Assembly: GCA_026396975.1 (NCBI GenBank)
Contig: JAPLVT010000070.1
Span: forward strand, 1-9,786
Direction of reading: 5' to 3'
Source of the DNA: Candidatus Iainarchaeum sp.
GTDB lineage: Archaea; Iainarchaeota; Iainarchaeia; Iainarchaeales; GCA-2688035
Length of the DNA stretch: 9,786 bases
In this document: positions 5,037 to 9,786 of the stretch, piece by piece
Position numbering within the stretch: the first letter of the stretch is position 1
Layout: every line of letters starts with the position of its first letter
Made by a program: the position numbers and the translations under genes
Notes under the pieces: model-generated
What the model was told of the DNA's origin: nothing
Seen by the model: only the letters and a program-made list of their open reading frames with translations
The model's database searches: none

Positions 5037-5072
5037 GGGCGGAGGTCGCCGGTTCAATTCCGGCCGGGCCCA
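5037..5072 (+). tRNA. tRNA-Val 3' half (predicted anticodon UAC), no 5' half found
   Basis: The 36 bases form a complete tRNA 3' half: G38, anticodon-stem strand GGCGG (5038-5042), variable loop AGGTC, T arm GCCGG/TTCAATT/CCGGC (5048-5064), acceptor strand CGGGCCC (5065-5071) and discriminator A (5072). The variable region GGCGGAGGTC closely resembles tRNA-Val. The bases just before it, TAAA then AA, mirror TGAA then AA in front of exon 2 of the intact tRNA-Val(CAC). If TAAA is the BHB helix strand, the partner must read TTTA, giving a loop TTTACA and anticodon UAC (Val). The needed 5' half (acceptor GGGCCCG, stem CCGCC) was not seen on either strand of the window. It may be a split-tRNA half or a truncated gene or att remnant. 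Confidence 0.75.
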
Positions 5073-5080
5073 TGGAAACC

Positions 5081-5088
5081 AATATTAT
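5081..5088 (+). promoter_or_regulatory. Possible TATA box for the 5118 gene
   Basis: AATATTAT is centred 33 nt before the ATG at 5118. It would give a leader of about 8 nt. The match is weaker than the other boxes here, and read-through from the tRNA half is possible. Confidence 0.35.
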
Positions 5089-5117
5089 CCCCTATCACGC
5101 TTTGTTTAAGTGAAAGC

Positions 5118-7451
5118 ATGCAGACGAAACTCTCCATCGAGGCCAAAGCATTCGCAGCACTTTTCGCACTGCTTTCTATTTCCGTGCTTCTGGTGCCGTT
5201 CTGGCACATTGCGCCGCAGGTTGTTTTTTCGGCAAAAAGCTTTTCGTTGCAGGAATACCAGACAGTTCTCTACAGGGGGGAGAAGGCGTGCACAAAAATC
5301 GATTACATTGTCCCAGGCAATATTCCGACCGAAACAATACAATTCAGGTTTTTCAGCGGCAATATCCCGCTGTTGGACGAAACAGTGAAAGTCGGCGGGG
5401 AAAACGAAACAAAACTGTTTTGCTTTGACCCAAGCGCCTTGCCGCTCGGCGACAATTTAATTGAAATTCTGGCGTCGGGAAACACGCTTTTTTACCACAT
5501 GGAAAAGCTTGACAGCGAAAGACCACCTGCACCTGTAACAATTGTTGATTCCTTCTCACCGGCTGAAGACACTGTTGAATTCACAGTACGCAACTTTGAC
5601 GACTCTTACTACAAGCCGCTTGAGATTTTTGTGAACGGAAAGCTGGACCATAGAGTTTACCCCGCGGCTTCGGAACAGGGGTTCAGCGAACGCGTTGCAA
5701 TGCAGCCGGGAGCCAACAGTGTAGGGGTTTTCTTTGAAGGCAAACAGCGTGCGGGCGCTTACTTCGAAAAGCCCTCTCAGCCGCTGCTGCCATTCCCACT
5801 CGGCCTGCTGCTTTTGGTGCTTGGGTTCGCGGTTTTCGCCTGCTTTGTGTTCAGCAAGCATGATATTGCGGAAAGGCTTGCGCTTGCAACAGGGGCCGTT
5901 CTCGTTGTTTTGATTGTCCTTGTTTTTGCCTTGAACTACGCTGGCTTGTTGAGCTTTTACAGCGTTGCTGGGTGCTTTACGGTAATAGTTGCAGCGCTTG
6001 CTTTTGCTTGCAGGAAAAATTTCAGCCAGACCTTCAGCAAAGACTATATCCTTGAAACAAGCCCCATAATCGGGCTCGCGTTGGTGCTTTTTTTCATTGT
6101 ACCGGTTTTCTTCCAATTATTCTCTTTCACTGACATAACCTATTGGAACAAGTTTTACGAAAGGCAGGGCGCGCTTATCTATGAAAGCAACAGCATCCCG
6201 ACAACGGACGACTTGAGCTACTTTGGCAGGAGCTATAGCTTTTCGCCTGGCTATTTCATTCTTGAAGCAGGCGTGCACTGGATTGCGGGGGTGCAGGGCA
6301 CACAGCTCTTTGCACTGATGCTTGGGATTTCAAACGCATTGCTTTTCTTCTCGCTTTTCTTCTTCGGAAGAGCTTTGGGCTTGAGCAACAAGAAAAACGC
6401 CATTCTTGCGCTCTTCACAGGCATGAGCGGCTTCATCTTGGGCGCAATGACCTACTCGCCGCGCCATGTTTTATCCTTCGCCCTCCTCGCCCTGGCGCTC
6501 GGCTGCATTATAAAGCGCAGGCATCCGGCAATAACAGGGGTTTTCCTCGGCATAATGTCGTTCGTCCAACTGCCGTTGCTGCTGTTCTTCCCCTTGTTTT
6601 ACATTATTGTGGCAAAAAAAATCGAGTGGGGGCGGTTGGCGAAAACAATGGTTATTGCGGGGGCAGCAGGGCTTATGCTGCTGCTGCCAAACCTGCTGCT
6701 CTATGGCATGCCGACCCAGGCGAGCTCAGAGGAATGGGGCTATCTCATAAACTACGATTTGTACTACTGGTTCATTGACATAACCGCGCCGCTTGTCTTC
6801 CTTGCACTGTTTTTCGGCGCCGATTTGTTGAGAAGAAAAATTGAAGGCGGCGCGTATACCATTAGGCTTTTCTTGGGTTTTTTGTTCGGCACAGTGCTGC
6901 AGCTTACCGTGGTTTTCAGGTGGAATATCCTAACCGCAACAAACCTCGCGCTGCTGGTGGCTTTCCTTTTCCCGGAAAGCAAGCTTAAGGACAATTTTGT
7001 CGAGCGCCTGCTCGTGATACTGATGATGGTAGCCTACGGCTTCCTATTGTACGGAATGAGCTACCTGAACGTGCATGAGATTGTCACAACACCTATTTCT
7101 TTTGTTGCGGAAAACACCAGCACTAGCGCGAGGATTCTCAGCGACCCCATGTACGGCCACGACCTTACTTCTGTTGCAGGAAGGGCTGTACTTGCGGATT
7201 TGCGGGTGGAGTACGCCGACCAACAAAAGCTTGACGACGCCTACAGGTTCTTGGAGGACAAGGATTACAGCATCATCAGCAAGTACCGCATTGACTATGT
7301 GGCCAACCAAGTGGATTACATCCACAAGCAAGCCATCGGCGGCAAGAAAGCTTACGGCATTCTCGAATTCAAACGCTTCGACAAGATTTACAGCAACGGC
7401 TTTATTTTTATCCACAGAGTGCAGCCCGGCTGGGAAAAGCAAGCGAGCTAA
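5118..7451 (+). CDS. Large polytopic membrane protein, GT-C-like glycosyltransferase candidate
   Basis: The 777-residue protein starts with a hydrophobic anchor (about 11-30). An extracytoplasmic, beta-rich region (about 35-222) follows, with two parts that each look Ig/CARDB-like (for example TIQFRFFSGNIPLLDETVKV, and PLEIFVNGKLDHRV near 167-180). From 223 to about 650 there are ten or more membrane spans. The loop at 340-390 reads YWNKFYERQGALIYES then TTDDLSYFGRSYSFSPGYF, resembling the first outer loop of GT-C enzymes, in which an acidic pair (here D364-D365) often serves in catalysis. Residues 668-730 (SDPMYGHDLTSVAGR, LADLRVEYA, KYRIDYV) resemble the soluble tail of archaeal GT-C proteins. 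GT-C enzymes transfer sugars from lipid-phosphate donors on the outer face. Family assignment is inference; donor and acceptor are unknown. A T-run follows the stop. Confidence 0.75.
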   Translation: MQTKLSIEAKAFAALFALLSISVLLVPFWHIAPQVVFSAKSFSLQEYQTVLYRGEKACTKIDYIVPGNIPTETIQFRFFSGNIPLLDETVKVGGENETKLFCFDPSALPLGDNLIEILASGNTLFYHMEKLDSERPPAPVTIVDSFSPAEDTVEFTVRNFDDSYYKPLEIFVNGKLDHRVYPAASEQGFSERVAMQPGANSVGVFFEGKQRAGAYFEKPSQPLLPFPLGLLLLVLGFAVFACFVFSKHDIAERLALATGAVLVVLIVLVFALNYAGLLSFYSVAGCFTVIVAALAFACRKNFSQTFSKDYILETSPIIGLALVLFFIVPVFFQLFSFTDITYWNKFYERQGALIYESNSIPTTDDLSYFGRSYSFSPGYFILEAGVHWIAGVQGTQLFALMLGISNALLFFSLFFFGRALGLSNKKNAILALFTGMSGFILGAMTYSPRHVLSFALLALALGCIIKRRHPAITGVFLGIMSFVQLPLLLFFPLFYIIVAKKIEWGRLAKTMVIAGAAGLMLLLPNLLLYGMPTQASSEEWGYLINYDLYYWFIDITAPLVFLALFFGADLLRRKIEGGAYTIRLFLGFLFGTVLQLTVVFRWNILTATNLALLVAFLFPESKLKDNFVERLLVILMMVAYGFLLYGMSYLNVHEIVTTPISFVAENTSTSARILSDPMYGHDLTSVAGRAVLADLRVEYADQQKLDDAYRFLEDKDYSIISKYRIDYVANQVDYIHKQAIGGKKAYGILEFKRFDKIYSNGFIFIHRVQPGWEKQAS

Positions 7452-7462
7452 TTTTGTTTTTT
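7452..7462 (+). terminator. T-run after the GT-C-like gene
   Basis: TTTTGTTTTTT follows the stop codon immediately. The convergent ATPase gene ends 26 bp further on, so the two transcripts meet here. Confidence 0.4.
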
Positions 7463-7487
7463 GTTGGACAACCGGCGTAGCCACAGC

Positions 7488-8786
7488 TTAAGTTAAGAAA
7501 GCGCTTGCGGTTACCCCCGCGTCCCACGAGAACCTCGGCCTTACTTTTATCATCCAGATTTTTTCCGTGTTGTCGTCGATTATCAGCGCGTAGCCCTGGC
7601 TTTTCGGCATCTCGGAATAATATTTGTCGAAGCCCTGATGCATATAGCTCGGCCTCAGCGCGCTTACAGCCGCGATGTCCGGCTGCGATGTCATCCTGTG
7701 CGATATGAAAAGGTCGCACTGGCTGATTGCGTCTGGATGCAGCTTTTCAGGCCTCTGTGTCGCGAGAACAAGGCTCAGGCCCGGCTGCCTTCCCACCCTG
7801 ACCCATTCAAGCAGGACTTTCAGCGCGATGTTGTCCTCGTCTTTCGGCATGAACATGTGCGCCTCGTCGATGAACATCCACACAATCGGCATCACGCTCT
7901 CCCGTTTTTCTCCTTTCACCAGCTTTATTTCTTCCTCTTTTCTGTAAAGCATTCTTTCCTCAAACAGTTTCTTGCCCAGAAGCGCTACGATTATGTCCTT
8001 GGTGCCCTCCATGCCAATTGTTTGCCTGTAGGCGCTGACATCGATGACTGTTATCTTGCCGGGCTTCACTATATCCTTTATTTTCGTGCCTTCCTTGTCA
8101 ATCAGCCCCCAACGCAGGGCGAATAGCAGCTTGTTCACAAGCGCGCTCTTTGCGACCTTTTCAGCCTCGGGATCCTGTTTTACGGCTGTAATAAGGTCTT
8201 CTATCCCGTAAAAAGTGCCGAGCTTTTCCCTTACCTCCTCGACAATGCGCGAAAGAAGAACTCCCTCTGCCTGGTTCCAGTTCATCCTGAAAAGAGCAAG
8301 CCATTCCTCGGACTCAAGCTCGCTTGCTTTTATGGTGAAAGCGCCGTCAACAGGAAGCCCCTTGCTTTTGTAGAACTCCAGCCTTCCCCTCGGCACCAAA
8401 ACGCTTATCTCAGTGCCCTGCGGCTTGAGGTCCCATTCCGCAAGCTCCTGCACGTTTTCCTTGTTCGGAACCTTTATGCTCCAAAAAATCCCGGCAGTGT
8501 CAATCGCTATCACGCTTATGCGCTGGCGAATGCTCAGCGGAAGCCGCGCCATTTCCTCCAACAGCACGGCCATCGAGAAGCTTTTTCCATAGCCCCTTTT
8601 TCCGCAGATGAGAATGAGGTGCGGCGATGTCAGGTCAATAAGCACCTTGCTGCCGAGCACAGGCCTTTCGCCGCTTGACATCAGCACCTTGCCGAAATAG
8701 CCTGTTCCTTCAGTGCCGTATTTCTCCAGTTCCTTTAGCGACCTGCCGACAACATTCTCCTTGATGCCAAATTCTTCAATAGCCAT
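7488..8786 (-). CDS. HerA-like DUF87 ATPase
   Basis: This 432-residue protein is a RecA/FtsK-fold ATPase of the HerA/DUF87 group. Walker A is GKRGYGKS at residues 62-69. Walker B is the hydrophobic strand VWMFIDEAH at 302-310, with D307 and E308. The sensor-like motif LATQRP is at 341-346, and SHRMTSQPD at 362-370 matches the region that carries the inter-subunit arginine in hexameric members. The segment TAGIFWSIKVPN (98-108) is also typical of archaeal DUF87 proteins. HerA with NurA resects DNA ends; here only about 45 residues precede the ATPase core and look like the end of a HAS-barrel at best, and no nurA, mre11 or rad50 gene is adjacent. A DNA pump role is thus inferred from fold alone. 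A TATA box lies 38 nt upstream and the ATG is clear. Confidence 0.88.
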   Translation of the reverse strand: MAIEEFGIKENVVGRSLKELEKYGTEGTGYFGKVLMSSGERPVLGSKVLIDLTSPHLILICGKRGYGKSFSMAVLLEEMARLPLSIRQRISVIAIDTAGIFWSIKVPNKENVQELAEWDLKPQGTEISVLVPRGRLEFYKSKGLPVDGAFTIKASELESEEWLALFRMNWNQAEGVLLSRIVEEVREKLGTFYGIEDLITAVKQDPEAEKVAKSALVNKLLFALRWGLIDKEGTKIKDIVKPGKITVIDVSAYRQTIGMEGTKDIIVALLGKKLFEERMLYRKEEEIKLVKGEKRESVMPIVWMFIDEAHMFMPKDEDNIALKVLLEWVRVGRQPGLSLVLATQRPEKLHPDAISQCDLFISHRMTSQPDIAAVSALRPSYMHQGFDKYYSEMPKSQGYALIIDDNTEKIWMIKVRPRFSWDAGVTASAFLT

Positions 8787-8819
8787 CCGAAAAACCGTGA
8801 TTAAGAAAACGAATTAGAA

Positions 8820-8828
8820 AAATATAAA
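8820..8828 (-). promoter_or_regulatory. TATA box for the HerA-like gene
   Basis: On the minus strand TTTATATTT is centred 38 nt before the ATG (8786-8784), predicting a leader of about 12 nt. It lies immediately beside a very GC-rich run (plus-strand 8835-8850). Confidence 0.5.
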
Positions 8829-9139
8829 CTTAACCCCGCGCGCGGCGCACGGGACTGCGCTGCGAAGCAATTAGTTTTTTCTTTTGGCTAAGATTTTCTA
8901 ACCAGTTTTTCTTTTTCACAAGGCTTTTTCTTTTCCTTGCGAAACAAAGTTTCGCGAGGCCTCGTGAAGCCAAAGGCTTCACAAGGTCGGAAAAAGAAAA
9001 AGGCTTGGCGAAGCCTTTGCGAAGCAAGTTTTTTTCTTTCACAAGGCTTTCTTTTTTCGTAAAAAAAGAAAGGCTTAAGGCAAAGGAGGGGGCATTTAAG
9101 GGGAGGATTTATTCCTGGCTAAGGAGGTGGGTTGGGAGT
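8829..9139. repeat. Hairpin- and direct-repeat-rich intergenic region
   Basis: No credible gene. Four hairpins are stacked here. CCTTGCGAAAC / GTTTCGCGAGG (8935-8945, 8949-8959) and, touching it, CCTCGTGAAGCC / GGCTTCACAAGG (8960-8971, 8975-8986) both have AAA loops. AAAGGCTT / AAGCCTTT (8999-9006, 9011-9018) has a GGCG loop. CTTTCTTTTTT / AAAAAAGAAAG (9047-9057, 9062-9072) has a CGTA loop and could end the winged-helix transcript on the minus strand. Direct repeats are also present: TGCGAAGCAA at 8861 and 9018, and an approximately 30-bp pyrimidine-rich unit around CACAAGGCTTT at 8905-8934 and 9028-9057. A frame open on the minus strand (9042-8830) only reads through these repeats and is not a likely gene. 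Bases 9080-9145 are purine-rich with several GGAGG-type motifs. Confidence 0.75.
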
Positions 9140-9649
9140 TTAAGGAGATATCAGATTATTCCTTGCCAAGTATAATACATTCCTCCCTGATTGCATTTTT
9201 CTTAAATGCCCTTCCCTGAATAAGCGATTGAGCCTCTGTGAGGCGGCGTTCTTTCCTTTATAGCCCAGTTCGCTCTGTATTTCGGCTGCTGTTACCCTGC
9301 CCTGGGCTTGCGCAAGGTGCAGTATCATCCTGTCCTGCTCGGGCAGAACATCGGCTGTTGTTTTTTCAACTGCCGCAGGCCTGCCTTCAAATGCAGGTGT
9401 TTCGCCTGTTTTCAGGCGCAGCATTATCGCGTCGAATTTGTCCACGACCTGCTCGAGCATCTTGTTTGTCTTGTCCCTTTCCTCCGCGAGCTTGAACAAA
9501 AGCACCGCGAGGAAGACCGGGTCTTTGCTGTATTCCGCTATCTCCTTGATGTCGAGGCTTAGCTCGCTGAAGCGCGGCGAAATCCTCTTAATGGCTTCGC
9601 TGCTGCTGAATAATTCACTCAGCTGCTTGACTGGGTCATGAGCATCCAT
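9140..9649 (-). CDS. Coiled-coil winged-helix DNA-binding protein, putative regulator
   Basis: The 169-residue protein has two parts. Residues 1-80 are helical and amphipathic, with a likely coiled coil at about 45-80 (LLFKLAEERDKTNKMLEQVV), probably a dimerisation element. After a proline/alanine linker (82-102), residues 103-165 form a winged helix: PEQDRMILHLAQAQG (helix 1), VTAAEIQSELG (helix 2), YKGKNAASQRLNRLFREG (recognition helix) and RKMQSGRNVLYLA (the wing). This is the layout of MarR/ArsR-like single-winged-helix regulators; no metal-binding cysteines are present. Two TCATGA sites one helical turn apart sit between its TATA box and its start codon, so autoregulation is likely. It lies upstream of, and in the same direction as, the HerA-like gene, but 353 bp of repeats and a separate promoter divide them. 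Confidence 0.8.
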   Translation of the reverse strand: MDAHDPVKQLSELFSSSEAIKRISPRFSELSLDIKEIAEYSKDPVFLAVLLFKLAEERDKTNKMLEQVVDKFDAIMLRLKTGETPAFEGRPAAVEKTTADVLPEQDRMILHLAQAQGRVTAAEIQSELGYKGKNAASQRLNRLFREGHLRKMQSGRNVLYLARNNLISP

Positions 9650-9655
9650 ATTACT

Positions 9656-9674
9656 ATCATGATAATGTCATGAT
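9656..9674. promoter_or_regulatory. Paired TCATGA palindromes, candidate operator
   Basis: ATCATGAT (9656-9663) and GTCATGAT (9667-9674) share the palindrome TCATGA at 9657 and 9668, exactly 11 bp apart, so both would face the same side of the helix. They fill the space between the TATA box (9676-9683) and the predicted transcription start near 9654, where a bound dimer would block initiation. Confidence 0.55.
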
Positions 9675-9675
9675 G

Positions 9676-9683
9676 TTTAAATA
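9676..9683 (-). promoter_or_regulatory. TATA box for the winged-helix gene
   Basis: TATTTAAA on the minus strand is centred about 30 nt before the ATG (9649-9647), giving a start near 9654 and a leader of about five nt, practically leaderless. Confidence 0.6.
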
Positions 9684-9735
9684 CTTTTCGTTTTTGGTAG
9701 CTTTGCACGAAAAGGGCGCAGAAATTAGGATTCCG

Positions 9736-9779
9736 AACCCCCTATTTGTGCAACTATGTGCCCTGCACAATAAGGGGTT
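9736..9779. repeat. Imperfect inverted repeat at the right edge
   Basis: AACCCCCTATTTGTGCA (9736-9752) is nearly the reverse complement of TGCACAATAAGGGGTT (9764-9779), with one extra T and one C/T difference, around an 11-nt centre. It could be a hairpin in the transcript of a gene outside the window, an operator, or the tip of a small mobile element. No T-run follows within the window. Confidence 0.5.
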
Positions 9780-9786
9780 TCTGGCT

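Noticed and set aside
3582..5072. Splicing of the tRNA-Val(CAC) 5' exon to the orphan 3' half
   Set aside because: Anticodon stems could pair, but acceptor GGACGGG does not pair with CGGGCCC (three mismatches), and the first tRNA has its own matching 3' exon.
3670..5072. The two tRNA-Val 3' halves as attL/attR of one integrated element
   Set aside because: The T arms and acceptor strands differ at many positions, so they are not a recombination duplicate of each other.
5556..6116. 186-codon minus-strand ORF within the GT-C-like gene
   Set aside because: It is fully antisense to a well-supported membrane protein and its composition is that of a reverse-frame shadow.
8830..9042. 70-codon ORF on the minus strand
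   Set aside because: It only translates the hairpin and direct-repeat units, is highly lysine-rich, and overlaps the HerA-like gene's TATA box area.
8861..9072. Repeats considered as a CRISPR array
   Set aside because: Repeat copies differ in sequence and spacing, there are no equal-length unique spacers, and no cas genes are nearby.

Overview
The window looks archaeal. Most genes are preceded by AT-rich TATA-type boxes about 24-38 nt upstream of the start codon, with very short or no 5' leaders. A tRNA carries a textbook bulge-helix-bulge (BHB) intron. The protein set (Ogg2-type 8-oxoguanine glycosylase, HerA/DUF87 ATPase, LAGLIDADG endonuclease, small orphan membrane proteins) also fits Archaea. 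A small-genome DPANN lineage such as Diapherotrites or Micrarchaeota is my guess from style only; the sequence does not settle it.

Layout. 1-1205 (+): a compact operon with the C-terminal end of a NadD-like adenylyltransferase, a minimal O6-alkylguanine-DNA alkyltransferase overlapping it, and an Ogg2-type 8-oxoguanine glycosylase/lyase, ended by a hairpin plus T-run near 1263-1290. 1507-2166 (+): two small two-span membrane proteins, each with its own TATA box. 2211-2293 (+): tRNA-Leu(UAG) with an abnormal D/T-loop elbow, then hairpins. 2496-3503 (-): a signal-peptide, coiled-coil, single-span surface protein starting at TTG. 3582-3705 (+): tRNA-Val(CAC) with a 49-nt BHB intron. 3778-4815 (+): a free-standing LAGLIDADG endonuclease. 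4816-5033: debris and a 40-codon ORF. 5037-5072 (+): the 3' half only of a second tRNA-Val. 5118-7451 (+): a large GT-C-like membrane protein. 7488-8786 (-): a HerA-like ATPase. 8829-9139: a stretch dense in hairpins and direct repeats. 9140-9649 (-): a coiled-coil winged-helix regulator with a likely self-operator. The right edge carries an imperfect inverted repeat.

The most notable observation is the lone tRNA-Val 3' half. It starts exactly where an archaeal BHB would cut, its upstream bases predict the anticodon UAC, it has a TATA box at the right distance, and no matching 5' half was found in the window. It is either half of a split (trans-spliced) tRNA or the footprint of an insertion or deletion, and a homing endonuclease gene lies between it and the intron-bearing tRNA-Val(CAC).
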